A stretch of DNA of 64,000 nucleotides from Oscillatoriales cyanobacterium (lineage in GTDB: Bacteria; Cyanobacteriota; Cyanobacteriia; Cyanobacteriales; Laspinemataceae): the NCBI GenBank assembly GCA_011390955.1, contig JAABRM010000004.1, forward strand, positions 62,001 to 126,000. Reading direction: 5' to 3'. Made by a program: the position numbers and the translations under genes. The stretch's first letter is position 1, and the number at the start of each line of letters is the position of its first letter. This document shows, piece after piece, positions 53,730 to 62,179 of the stretch. A model generated the notes under the pieces. The model worked only from the letters and a program-made list of their open reading frames with translations, had not been told where the DNA came from and searched no databases.

Positions 53730-55016
53730 ATGGTGAGTAAAAAACGCGGACTTGTACTCGGTACAACGGCATTTATGTTAACGGCGATTACGGTGACGGT
53801 CACGGGACTGTTGTCTCAAGGACAAGCCTTTTTTCAAGATAGCCCTAAAGAATTGGTCGATGAAGTCTGGCAGATCGTTGACCGGGAATATGTGGACGGC
53901 ACTTTTAATAGTGTAGATTGGCGAACGGTGCGTCAGGATTATGTGGAAAATCGATCCTATCAATCGATGGATCAAGCTTATGAAGCGATTAGAGAAATGC
54001 TGGAACAAATCCAGGATCCATACACCCGGTTTATGAATCCCGAAGAGTTCCGCAATATGCAAATTGATACTTCTGGGGAACTGACTGGGGTGGGTATCCA
54101 GTTGGCGCAAGATGAAGAAACGAAGCAACTGGTGGTGATTGCGCCGATTGAGGATACCCCGGCTTTCCGGGTGGGGATTCAAGCTAGAGATGTGATTGTG
54201 AAAATTAACGGTCAGAGTACCGAGGGCATGGATGTTAACCAAGCGGTTAATTTAATTCGCGGTCCGGTGGGTACAGAGGTGACTTTGACCATTAAGCGGG
54301 AAGAAGAACCGGAAAAAGATTATACGATTCGGCGCGATCGCATTGAAATCCACCCAGTTCGCTATAGCGTGCGTGAATCTGACAGTGGCAAAATTGGTTA
54401 TATTCGCCTCAACCAGTTCAACGCCAACGCCACCGAGGAAATGCGCCAAGCGATAAAAGACTTAGAAAGTCAAAAAGTCACGGGCTATATTCTGGATTTG
54501 CGTTCTAACCCAGGTGGTCTGTTGTACTCCAGTGTGGAAATTGCCCGGATGTGGCTGTCCAGTGGCAGCATTGTCTCGACGGTCAACCGACGCGGGGAAA
54601 TGGATCGCCAAGAAGCTTCGGGGCGATCGCTGACTGATAAACCCCTGGTGGTATTGGTGGATGGCGGTTCTGCCAGTGCCAGTGAAATTCTCTCTGGGGC
54701 ATTGCAAGATAACGGACGAGCAGTGGTTGTGGGGACGAAAACCTTTGGTAAAGGCTTAGTCCAATCGGTGCGCGGTTTAGGTGATGGCTCTGGTTTAGCC
54801 GTGACGATCGCCAAATATCTGACCCCTAATGGCACAGATATCAACCATGAAGGCATTCACCCAGACATTGAGATTGATTTGACGGAAGAAGCCAGAGAAG
54901 CGATTAAAAAAGATCGCACTTTAATTGGCACCGAAACCGATACTCAATATGCGAAAGCGTTAAATGTGTTAAAAGAGGAAATTGCCGCCGCTCGCCGCAT
55001 CCAAGCGGGAAATTAA
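53730..55016 (+). CDS. carboxyl-terminal processing protease (CtpA/CtpB type)
   Basis: A 428-residue S41 protease with a Sec signal (MVSKKRGLVLGTTAFMLTAI, about 1-25), an N-terminal helical part, a PDZ domain (about 100-185; PIEDTPAFRVGIQARDVIVK) and the S41 catalytic domain (about 190-390). The catalytic Ser lies in DGGSASASEILSGAL and the Lys in GTKTFGKGLVQ. In cyanobacteria Ctp proteases process the D1 protein of photosystem II (CtpA) or other lumenal/periplasmic proteins. The frame is open from 53577, but ATG 53730 has AGGAG five bases upstream and gives the signal peptide. Terminator follows. Confidence 0.94.
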   Translation: MVSKKRGLVLGTTAFMLTAITVTVTGLLSQGQAFFQDSPKELVDEVWQIVDREYVDGTFNSVDWRTVRQDYVENRSYQSMDQAYEAIREMLEQIQDPYTRFMNPEEFRNMQIDTSGELTGVGIQLAQDEETKQLVVIAPIEDTPAFRVGIQARDVIVKINGQSTEGMDVNQAVNLIRGPVGTEVTLTIKREEEPEKDYTIRRDRIEIHPVRYSVRESDSGKIGYIRLNQFNANATEEMRQAIKDLESQKVTGYILDLRSNPGGLLYSSVEIARMWLSSGSIVSTVNRRGEMDRQEASGRSLTDKPLVVLVDGGSASASEILSGALQDNGRAVVVGTKTFGKGLVQSVRGLGDGSGLAVTIAKYLTPNGTDINHEGIHPDIEIDLTEEAREAIKKDRTLIGTETDTQYAKALNVLKEEIAAARRIQAGN

Positions 55017-55111
55017 CGGTTTCCATTCAGCCTCAGATAAACCCGATGCGCGATGCCGCTTTTGCGATCGCGATTCGCGAATCGCCTCTCCTGGTGACGA
55101 AAAAGATACCC

Positions 55112-55150
55112 AAAAATACCCCCATCGTTCTACGATGTTGGGGTATTTTT
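55112..55150 (+). terminator. intrinsic terminator after the Ctp protease gene
   Basis: Stem AATACCCCCATCG with CGATGTTGGGGTATTTTT (one bulge), followed by a T run. It lies 96 bp after the stop and 18 bp upstream of mtnA, so it ends the protease message or acts as a leader of mtnA. Confidence 0.85.
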
Positions 55151-55168
55151 CGTTGAGTCCATATAATA

Positions 55169-56197
55169 ATGATTTATCCGATTCTGTGGCAAGATGACAG
55201 CGTTTTCCTGATTGACCAAACGCGAATTCCCGCTGAATATCGCCTGGTCAAAATCGATCGCATTGAGGATATGGCTGATGCGATTAAAACCATGATCGTT
55301 AGAGGCGCCCCGGCTATTGGGGTAGCGGCAGCCTACGGAATGTATTTAGGGGCTAGAGAAATTGAAACCGACCACAAAAGTATCTTTTTAGAAAAATTAG
55401 CCGAATTTGGCCAACAGTTGCGGCAAACTCGTCCCACTGCGGTCAACTTATTTTGGGCGATCGACCGGATGTTAAAAACTGCCCAAGAAACCGAGGGAAC
55501 CGTCGCGCAAATTAAGACTGTGCTTCTGGAAACTGCCAAAACTATTAATCAGGAAGACATCCAAACTTGTCAAGCTATTGGGGACAAAGGCTTAGAAGTT
55601 TTACCCCCCAGCCCGCAGAAACTGCGAATTCTGACCCATTGTAATGCTGGAGCCTTAGCCACTGCGGGTTATGGCACTGCTTTAGGGGTGATTCGTTCGG
55701 CTTGGAAAGCGGAACGTTTAGTGCGGGTCTATGCGGATGAAACTCGTCCCCGTTTACAAGGGGCCAAACTAACAGCTTGGGAATGCGTGCAAGAAGGAAT
55801 TCCCGTCACCGTGATTACCGATAATATGGCGGCTCATTGTATGAAACAAGGGATGATTGATGCAGTGATTGTCGGGGCCGATCGCATTGCCGCAAATGGG
55901 GATACAGCGAATAAAATTGGCACTTATTCTTTAGCATTAGTGGCCAAAGCCCACCAGATTCCTTTTTTTGTTGCGGCACCCCTTTCTACCATTGATTTTC
56001 AGTTAGCAACTGGGGCAGAAATTCCCATTGAGGAACGCGATTTTGCCGAAGTTTATCAAGTAGGTGAAACGGTTTTAACTCCCCCTGGAGTAGATTTTTA
56101 TAATCCAGCTTTTGATGTGACTCCGGCAGAGTTAATTACTAAAATTATTACGGAACATGGGGCAGTCAATCCAGGGGATTTAAAACCGTTTCAATAA
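55169..56197 (+). CDS. mtnA: methylthioribose-1-phosphate isomerase
   Basis: A 342-residue enzyme of the methionine salvage pathway that isomerises 5-methylthioribose 1-phosphate to the ribulose form; related to eIF-2B subunits. Signatures are [13 protein letters not shown] (about 47-59), [18 protein letters not shown] (about 151-168; Cys active site), [18 protein letters not shown] (about 186-203) and [20 protein letters not shown] (catalytic Asp, about 229-248). It follows a terminator and precedes a tandem repeat tract; no other salvage gene is nearby. A ribosome site is weak. Confidence 0.96.
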   Translation: MIYPILWQDDSVFLIDQTRIPAEYRLVKIDRIEDMADAIKTMIVRGAPAIGVAAAYGMYLGAREIETDHKSIFLEKLAEFGQQLRQTRPTAVNLFWAIDRMLKTAQETEGTVAQIKTVLLETAKTINQEDIQTCQAIGDKGLEVLPPSPQKLRILTHCNAGALATAGYGTALGVIRSAWKAERLVRVYADETRPRLQGAKLTAWECVQEGIPVTVITDNMAAHCMKQGMIDAVIVGADRIAANGDTANKIGTYSLALVAKAHQIPFFVAAPLSTIDFQLATGAEIPIEERDFAEVYQVGETVLTPPGVDFYNPAFDVTPAELITKIITEHGAVNPGDLKPFQ

Positions 56198-56603
56198 ATT
56201 TGTTGGTTGGTTGTTGTTGGTTGGTTGTTGTTGGTTGGTTGTTGTTGGTTGGTTGTTGTTGGTTGGTTGTTGTTGGTTGGTTGTTGTTGGTTGGTTGTTG
56301 TTGGTTGGTTGTTGTTGGTTGGTTGTTGTTGGTTGGTTGTTGTTGGTTGGTTGTTGTTGGTTGTTGTTTGTTCTCCTCTGCTCCTCTGCTCCTCTGCTCC
56401 TCTGCTCCTCACCCAACAACCAACAATCAACAATCAACAATCAACAATCAACAACCAACAACTAACCAATAACCAATAACCAATAACCAATAACCAATAA
56501 CCAAAAATGTAAAAGTTTGAGGATTTATTATTGTCTATTCCAAAATCCAGGTATTCTGATAGGTGTGTTGCTACGTCCATACAGTTGCTACAGGAGGATG
56601 GAG
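56198..56603. repeat. 14-bp tandem repeat, about 12 copies, plus other heptamers
   Basis: The unit TTGGTTGGTTGTTG (two heptamers) runs with hardly any change from about 56203 to 56375. It passes into CTCCTCTG units (56375-56405) and CAATCAA and AATAACC heptamers (56415-56505). Open frames on both strands across it are artefacts. The final 60 bp carry an AGGAGG ribosome site before the nitroreductase gene. Confidence 0.95.
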
Positions 56604-57260
56604 ATGAAACCTTCTATTGGTGTCAAGGAGTCCATTGAACAAAGACGGGCGGCCCGTGCGTTTCGTCCTGATGTTATTCCCAGGGTGATTTTGGCAGAAA
56701 TTCTGCGCTTAAGTTTGCACGCACCTTCTGGGTTTAATCTCCAGCCTTGGCGATTTATTGTGGTGCGCGATCGCGAAAATAAGGAAAAATTAAAAGCTTG
56801 TGCCTTTAATCAACGGCAAGTGACTGAGGCGCCGGTGGTGTTGATTTGTTGTGGCGATCGCCGGGTTCTTGACCCAGATTATATTGAATCAGTGATTTCT
56901 TTGGGGATGAAAACCGGGGCGATCGCCGATCCATTAGCGGAATATATGCGATCGGCGATTCCTAAGATTTTTGAGCATAAACCCTCTTTTGAAAACATAG
57001 AAACTTGGACAAATCGGCAAACCATGCTGGCAGTGGCGCATTTGATGATTGTGGCTAAAAGCTATGGGGTGGATAGTTGCCCAATGGAAGGGTTTATCGC
57101 TTCTGAGGTGAAAGCGGCATTTAATATCCCGGAAGAAGTAGATGTTTGCTGTCTGCTGCCCCTGGGTTATGCCGCTGAACCCATGAAACCTTATGGGGGA
57201 CGTTTTGAAACAGACCAACTTGTTTATAGTGAAACATTTGGCCAACCCTTTCACCGATAA
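56604..57260 (+). CDS. nitroreductase family protein
   Basis: A 218-residue FMN-dependent nitroreductase: the start MKPSIGVKESIEQRRAARAF has the SIEQRRAAR FMN phosphate-binding motif, LHAPSGFNLQPWRFIVVRD (about 39-57) is the conserved Ser-x-x-Asn-x-Gln loop, and the C-terminal part has CCLLPLGYAAEPMKPYGGR. It would reduce quinones, nitro compounds or flavins with NAD(P)H. The frame is open from 56517; AGGAGG at 56592-56597 fits ATG 56604 better than ATG 56598. It stands between repeats and an HTH gene. Confidence 0.9.
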   Translation: MKPSIGVKESIEQRRAARAFRPDVIPRVILAEILRLSLHAPSGFNLQPWRFIVVRDRENKEKLKACAFNQRQVTEAPVVLICCGDRRVLDPDYIESVISLGMKTGAIADPLAEYMRSAIPKIFEHKPSFENIETWTNRQTMLAVAHLMIVAKSYGVDSCPMEGFIASEVKAAFNIPEEVDVCCLLPLGYAAEPMKPYGGRFETDQLVYSETFGQPFHR

Positions 57261-57349
57261 CTACCGATAATTACCGATAATTTTAGACAAGTCAAACACA
57301 AACCACTCTCAAAAACTATTCTGGAAAGCAAGACTGTGGGACAAAAATT

Positions 57350-58006
57350 ATGAGTCAAACTGATTATACTGACTATCCCGAAAGATTACAACAGTTAATG
57401 CAGCAGGTAGGACTGAGAAGTTTGCGCGAACTCAGTCGCCAAGCGGGGGTTTCTCGTTGGCAGGTGCAACAATTACGGGAAGGCAAAGCGTTACAAATGC
57501 GGGGCGAAAGTTTGCTGAAACTCTGTGCCGCCCTGCAAATTTCCCTGCATGATTTAGTCAGCCAATTTGCGGCGGTGGAATTAACGCCCCAAGAAAGGCA
57601 AGAACCGAAAGACGGAACCGGAAAAACAGATTCCTATCAAGCCGAATATCAACGCTTAAAAACAGAGATGGCACAACAGCGAGAAGTGTTGATGCAGGAA
57701 TTTCAGCAGTCTGGTTTACAAATACTGGAATCTTGGTTAAAGCAATGGCCAAAAGCGGTCTATGCTGCCCAGCAAAATCCTCAGTTACTCGCGGTGAATT
57801 TGTTGCCGTTAATGCGTCCCGTGGAAGAGTTGGTGAAACAATGGGGAGTCGAGGCGATCGCCCCAGTTGGTTCCCAGGTGGCTTACGATCCCCGCTGGCA
57901 TCAACTCACCCAAGGAACGGCGGAACCGGGAGCAATGGTTACAGTAAAAAGTCCCGGTTATCGTCAAGGCGATCGCCTGCTTTATCGCACAGAAGTTAGT
58001 CCATAA
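57350..58006 (+). CDS. HTH (XRE) protein with GrpE-like C-terminus
   Basis: A 218-residue protein. The N-terminal XRE HTH is at about 10-70 (LRELSRQAGVSRWQVQQLRE and LLKLCAALQISLHDLV). A long coiled coil (about 90-125) and helices (ILESWLKQWPKAVYAAQQN) follow. The C-terminal about 50 residues (AIAPVGSQVAYDPRWHQL, then MVTVKSPGYRQGDRLLYRTE) resemble the beta-wing head of GrpE, the nucleotide exchange factor of DnaK. This is the same order as GrpE (coiled-coil then head) with an HTH in front. It may be a conserved cyanobacterial fusion. Activity is not known. Confidence 0.75.
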   Translation: MSQTDYTDYPERLQQLMQQVGLRSLRELSRQAGVSRWQVQQLREGKALQMRGESLLKLCAALQISLHDLVSQFAAVELTPQERQEPKDGTGKTDSYQAEYQRLKTEMAQQREVLMQEFQQSGLQILESWLKQWPKAVYAAQQNPQLLAVNLLPLMRPVEELVKQWGVEAIAPVGSQVAYDPRWHQLTQGTAEPGAMVTVKSPGYRQGDRLLYRTEVSP

Positions 58007-58081
58007 AAAGGGTTTTAAAAATGGTTTTTACCTGTAAAAAGTTCAGTAATTTATGTGAATTTATCTCGGTAAATTAGCGAT

Positions 58082-58852
58082 TTAGCTATTCACACCGAGA
58101 GGATTGAGCCAGCGGGAAATCTCTTGTTTAAGCAAATCCGGTTCTCGATGAATTTCTTGCTTCACCCATTGGGCGATCGCATCGATAGGCGAAAACTCTT
58201 TTCCCGGTTTCCATTGCACATTTTGACTCAACGGAGTCAGGTGATTTCCCGGCAGAATTTTCACCGTCACCATGTTAGAAAATAGTTGTTGTAAAATGGG
58301 ATTTAAACTGAGAGTTTGATCCAAATTGTCCTGCTTAAACTTAATTAACAAATTTCGCCGAACTTGGTATTTGCGACCAATAATATCATTAGTTTCCCTG
58401 GGATTTGGGCTAAAATCAAAATCAAAATCATCCGGTAAATTTTCCGCAAAAGGAATCGATCGCCGCGCCGGAAAATTGTTAAAAGAAATCAGAATATTTC
58501 CTGCCCGTTCCACGGAAAATAAACTACCAATTAATAAATGTACCTTGCAGCCCATACTATGCCCTAATCCGTAAACGGGCAAATAGCGATTCGGTAATTT
58601 TCCCGCCATTTGCAACTGTTCCACACACCACTCGAAGCTTTCCAAAACATTCCGGGCAATCTCGCGATGATCGAAAGTATTAATAAACGGTGTAGCGACG
58701 ATCGCATAACCTTTTTTACTGGTGTCTTCTAACAAAGAACGATAGGTTAAATGGGGCGCTGCACCGATAAAAGCACCGCCAATAAAATGCACTATTCCCT
58801 TGGGACGAGAAGGAATATAAACCCAGTTACCAGAAAATTCTTGCCACTCCAT
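58082..58852 (-). CDS. DUF1350 family protein
   Basis: A 256-residue alpha/beta-hydrolase-like protein of the DUF1350 family, found in cyanobacteria and plastids. It shows VHFIGGAFIGAAPHLTYRSL (about 21-40), YGLGHSMGCKVHLLIGS (nucleophile elbow GHSMG, about 104-120) and a late ILPGNHLTPLSQN with the His. The start is MEWQEFSGNWVYIPSRPKG. The catalytic role is unknown. It is single and ends next to a C-rich hairpin tract. Confidence 0.92.
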   Translation of the reverse strand: MEWQEFSGNWVYIPSRPKGIVHFIGGAFIGAAPHLTYRSLLEDTSKKGYAIVATPFINTFDHREIARNVLESFEWCVEQLQMAGKLPNRYLPVYGLGHSMGCKVHLLIGSLFSVERAGNILISFNNFPARRSIPFAENLPDDFDFDFSPNPRETNDIIGRKYQVRRNLLIKFKQDNLDQTLSLNPILQQLFSNMVTVKILPGNHLTPLSQNVQWKPGKEFSPIDAIAQWVKQEIHREPDLLKQEISRWLNPLGVNS

Positions 58853-59005
58853 ATTTGTTGTTGGTTGTTTGTTGTTGGTTGCCCCCCCCTTGAAGGGGGG
58901 GTTGGGGGGGGTGTTGTTGGTTGTTGTTTGTTGGTTGTTGGTTGTTGGTTGTTTTTTCTTCTGTCTAATATTACCACAAGTTGACTAAATTATCTCACAA
59001 ATTTT
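58853..59005. repeat. repeat tract with a GGGGGG inverted element
   Basis: At 58860-58960 there are TTGTTGG heptamers. In their middle (58879-58915) CCCCCCCTTGAAGGGGGGG forms a hairpin followed by TTGGGGGGG. A related hairpin lies at 61405-61430. No gene. Confidence 0.8.
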
Positions 59006-59482
59006 TCACCGATTACGACGTTGGGCAAACCAAGATTGTAACTGTTGACGGCAGGGAGTTTCAAGAATGCCACCCAGCACCGATAATTTATGAAAAGAAC
59101 AAGCACTATCGGGAATATTTGCTACAGTACGAATTGCCCCGGTTTTTGGGTCATCGGCGCCATAAACCAATAACTTTAAACGGGATTGCGCGATCGCACC
59201 GGCACACATGGGACAAGGTTCTAAAGTTACATACAAAGTACAATCATTCAGGTGCCAATTTTGTAACATTTTTCCGGCCAATCGTATGGCGATAATTTCG
59301 GCATGGGCGGTGGGGTCGTTGTCGCGTTCTCGGCGGTTTTCTCCTTCAGCAATTAATTCATTTTGACTATTAACAATCACCGCCCCTACGGGAATTTCCT
59401 CTGCTTTTCCGGCATTTTCTGCCAGTTCTAAAGCACGATTCATCCATTTTTTATGGTTAATATAAATTGGATTTTCTAGCAT
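59006..59482 (-). CDS. tadA: tRNA-specific adenosine deaminase
   Basis: A 158-residue deaminase that makes inosine 34 in tRNA-Arg(ACG). The zinc site is DPTAHAEIIAI (HAE, about 54-64) and TLEPCPMCAGAIAQSR (PCxxC, about 86-101). The substrate region VYGADDPKTGAI is present. The frame is open to 59542, but ATG 59482 gives the normal start, MLENPIYINHKKWMNRALEL. Interestingly, the window also has endonuclease V, which acts on inosine. Confidence 0.95.
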   Translation of the reverse strand: MLENPIYINHKKWMNRALELAENAGKAEEIPVGAVIVNSQNELIAEGENRRERDNDPTAHAEIIAIRLAGKMLQNWHLNDCTLYVTLEPCPMCAGAIAQSRLKLLVYGADDPKTGAIRTVANIPDSACSFHKLSVLGGILETPCRQQLQSWFAQRRNR

Positions 59483-59606
59483 AGGTTTAGGGAATTGGGT
59501 GTAGGGTGTAGGGTGTAGGGGAAAACAATTATCAATTATCAATTACACCCCAAACAACAAACAACAAACAACAAACAACAAATAACAATCAACCATCAAC
59601 AATTAT
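59483..59606. repeat. heptamer tracts between tadA and the nucleotidyltransferase gene
   Basis: At 59495-59517 GTGTAGG units, then TATCAAT heptamers (59525-59545) and CAACAAA heptamers (59550-59600). Together they show three heptamer families in 110 bp. Confidence 0.85.
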
Positions 59607-60956
59607 CTAGATAAAATAATTAACCTTTTCTTTGGCAAAGGCGATCGCCTCTTCTGGGGTAGATATTTTACCTTCAGCGCGGGCGATCGCAATTTCCGTC
59701 AGCAATTGACCGATTTGTGGGCCACTGGATATTTCTAAAGCTGTCATTAATTGCTGACCTGTGACTAAAGGCGTGGGATGAGCAATTTGATTTTCTGGGT
59801 TAAGATATTTTTCTATCAATTGATTCAGAAACCCGGTTTCTTCCGTTCCTTCTATTTTTGCGGCAATGATTCTAACAGCCAATGCCGGAAACATTTCTTT
59901 GACTTCCTGAAAGAAAGAATATTGCGATCGCACCCTCGTTCCCAGGCTCCAGCCTGGGAACGAGGTTTCAAAATCCTGCTCTGAATTATTCTGCTCAATA
60001 GTTTGATATAGCTGCCACCCCTGCACCACGCGAAGCACGGCGCTAATTTCCGCCCGACTAAACTTTAAACGGACTAATTGGCTTTCCGCTTGCTTTGGTT
60101 CAGGAGATACCAAACTCGCCAATTTAGCCACACCTAAATAACTAGAAATTCGCAAACTTTCCGACAAAGAAATAGAAAGTTGCAGCCCCAATTCTGGCCA
60201 AGTTTCTGCTAACTTAATCGCCGCTGCATCAATGCTTTCTACCACAGCGAAACTTTCCCTCGTTGCATTGGGAAACCACATCCCCAGTAACCCATCTTCC
60301 CACGCGGTAGTCAAGGGATTTGCCCCTTGGGGAGAATCAAGAATATAATTCAACTCCGTTCTAATTCGTTCTGCTGCCACCTGTTTCAAAAATGGTGCTA
60401 ATTGACGGATGGCTTTTTGGGTTTCTGGATCGATGGTAAAACCCAATTGGGCCGCCTGACGATAAGCCCGCAATAACCGCAATGGATCGTCTGCCAAATT
60501 AGTAGGCGAAACCATGCGAATGATGCCACTTTTAATATCTGCTTCACCATTAAAAGGGTCAACAAATTCACCAGTCCGGGGATGATAAGCGATCGCATTC
60601 ATGGTATAGTCCCGGCGGCCTAAATCTGTAATTAAAGTAGACCCTTCTTGTTTAGCAAAATCTACGGTTGCATTCTGAAAAACCACCCTAGCAATCTTAC
60701 GTTTCTCATCAAGTACCACAAAACCAGCCTTATATTCTTTGGCAATTTTACTAGCAACGCTCACCGCTTGACCGGGCAAAACAAAATCCAAATCAAGATA
60801 GCCTAATGCAGCGGACTGGATTTTCCCTTGCTGTTGCAGCAGGGCATTTCGCACCGCCCCTCCCACCAAATAAGCATCATTCGGCAACCATTCCAAGCTA
60901 AATGGCCAAGTTTTCGGGGATAAAATGGCGATATTTTCAAAATTTTGGTTGTTCAT
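59607..60956 (-). CDS. CCA tRNA nucleotidyltransferase / poly(A) polymerase family
   Basis: A 449-residue class II nucleotidyltransferase. The nucleotide site is YLVGGAVRNALL (about 30-41), the catalytic LDLDFVLPG (about 55-63) and RRDYTMNAIAYHP (about 119-131). The RNA-binding part has DDPLRLLRAYRQAAQLGF (about 156-173). The C-terminal half is variable. It completes the 3' CCA of tRNA; in cyanobacteria A-adding and CC-adding activities may be split between paralogues, so the exact role could be either. The codons include a repeat-like insertion near 59940 (CAGGCTCCAGCCTGGG). Start ATG 60956. Confidence 0.93.
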   Translation of the reverse strand: MNNQNFENIAILSPKTWPFSLEWLPNDAYLVGGAVRNALLQQQGKIQSAALGYLDLDFVLPGQAVSVASKIAKEYKAGFVVLDEKRKIARVVFQNATVDFAKQEGSTLITDLGRRDYTMNAIAYHPRTGEFVDPFNGEADIKSGIIRMVSPTNLADDPLRLLRAYRQAAQLGFTIDPETQKAIRQLAPFLKQVAAERIRTELNYILDSPQGANPLTTAWEDGLLGMWFPNATRESFAVVESIDAAAIKLAETWPELGLQLSISLSESLRISSYLGVAKLASLVSPEPKQAESQLVRLKFSRAEISAVLRVVQGWQLYQTIEQNNSEQDFETSFPGWSLGTRVRSQYSFFQEVKEMFPALAVRIIAAKIEGTEETGFLNQLIEKYLNPENQIAHPTPLVTGQQLMTALEISSGPQIGQLLTEIAIARAEGKISTPEEAIAFAKEKVNYFI

Positions 60957-61058
60957 GGGTATTAGGGTAGGTATCTAGACCGAGGGACTCGACAAATTTA
61001 GGACTGTATAAGCTAGATTAACAAAAAGGTCGTGGAGTTTGTCGTGGAGTTTGTCGAG

Positions 61059-61307
61059 ATGTGTATTTGTATTAACTGCCATTATGTAGACCGCTGCATC
61101 ACCTATCACGCGGTGGAAACCCAACACCAACAACCCCATTTAACTGATATTCCAGATTTTGATCCCATTGAACCATCGATTAATGTGAATATTCGCTCTC
61201 AAGCAGATGCGATCGAAATGGAATGGGATGTCGTGGGTTGTAACAGTTTTCAAGCAGAAATGGGTAAATGGGCTCGCTTGCGTCCGGGAGAAGCCATTCC
61301 CACATAA
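61059..61307 (+). CDS. ycf34: Ycf34 iron-sulfur protein
   Basis: An 82-residue Ycf34 protein, conserved in cyanobacteria and red-algal plastids. It starts MCICINCHYVDRCITYHAVE with three Cys that bind an Fe-S cluster, and goes on with PSINVNIRSQADAIEMEWDV and WARLRPGEAIPT. In Synechocystis the homologue binds an iron-sulfur cluster and affects photosynthetic electron flow. The frame is open from 61032, but ATG 61059 is the family start; an upstream GAG tandem is present. Confidence 0.95.
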   Translation: MCICINCHYVDRCITYHAVETQHQQPHLTDIPDFDPIEPSINVNIRSQADAIEMEWDVVGCNSFQAEMGKWARLRPGEAIPT

Positions 61308-61512
61308 CCGAGGGTCGGGGAAGGTAGGGACTGGGGGTAAAAAAAATCCTCTCGTCCCGAAAGCCCCTCTGCTTTACCATTAAAATAGACTTCTTGCAAC
61401 GCCCTAAAAAGCCCCCCTTAAAAAGGGGGGTTGGGGGGATCAATCCGTTATGAAAGCACTCTTGTAAAATCATCAAAAAAATCATCAAAATTCTCAATGA
61501 GAGGATAAAATA
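61308..61512. other. spacer with C-rich hairpin
   Basis: At 61404-61430 CCCCCCTT-AAAA-AAGGGGGG forms a hairpin followed by TTGGGGGG, the same element as at 58.9 kb. An AGAGGA ribosome site precedes ATG 61513. No gene. Confidence 0.6.
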
Positions 61513-62082
61513 ATGGTTGCTCAAATCGAGGCAAAAACCAGTAAAAACACCAATATTATTTATCCCGATAGTGATGGACAACCAATAGCAGATAATACCA
61601 AACAATTTCGCTAAATTACAGTGATTTATTATAATCTAGAATGGCTATTAGATCGGGATGAAAATATATTTGTGGCGGGGGATTTGCTCTGGTATCCAGT
61701 GGAAGGAAATAATAAGCTACGTCAAGCCCCAGATGTGATGGTTGTATTTGGGGCGAAAAAAGGCGATCGCGTAAGCGGTGCGGAGCACTATCGCGGTTCT
61801 TATATGCAATGGAAAGAACAAGGAATTAGCCCGCAAGTAGTGTTTGAAATTCTCTCTCCCGGTAATACCTTAACCGAAATGAATCGCAAACAGGTTTTTT
61901 ATAACCGTTACGGGGTAGAAGAATACTATGTCTATGACCCGGATAAAAATGATTTAAGTGGGTGGTTGAGAGGCGAACATGGACTAGATATTATTGAGAC
62001 TATGACTGGTTGGATCAGTCCTCGTTTAGGCATTCGCTTTGACTTATCCGAGGAGCAATTACAACTTTTCCGTATTTTTTGA
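61513..62082 (+). pseudogene. Uma2 family endonuclease gene with an in-frame stop and short C-terminus
   Basis: From ATG 61513 (ribosome site GAGAGGA) the frame reads MVAQIEAKTSKNTNIIYPDS and ends at TAA 61612-61614 after NTKQFR. Reading on in the same frame, GTG 61621 opens VIYYNLEWLLDRDENIFVAG, then APDVMVVFGAKKGDR and FEILSPGNTLTEMNRKQVF, with the family's GVEEYYVYDP. In intact relatives the two parts are joined, with NTKQFR followed directly by a residue such as Trp. It therefore looks like a nonsense mutation at codon 34. The protein also ends early (LFRIF), where relatives have a longer tail. The second part could be translated from GTG, so limited function is possible. Confidence 0.8.
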
Positions 62083-62092
62083 GATATTAATT

Positions 62093-62146
62093 GGTGGGCA
62101 ATGCCCACCCTACACCCGTAGGGACACGGCAATGCCGTGTCCCTAC
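62093..62146. terminator. two adjacent palindromes between convergent genes
   Basis: GGTGGGCA-ATGCCCACC (62093-62109) and GTAGGGACACGGCA paired with TGCCGTGTCCCTAC (62118-62146). The third half-copy follows at 62154-62168. The palindromes lie between the Uma2 gene and the convergent STAND gene and may terminate both; no T run follows. Confidence 0.6.
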
Positions 62147-62179
62147 ATTTATTGCCGTGTCCCTACATTTAATGTTAAT

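Noticed and set aside
56180-56479. Open frames on both strands across the 14-bp tandem repeat
   Set aside because: They translate low-complexity sequence (QQPTNNN and LVVVGWLL) in several frames at once.
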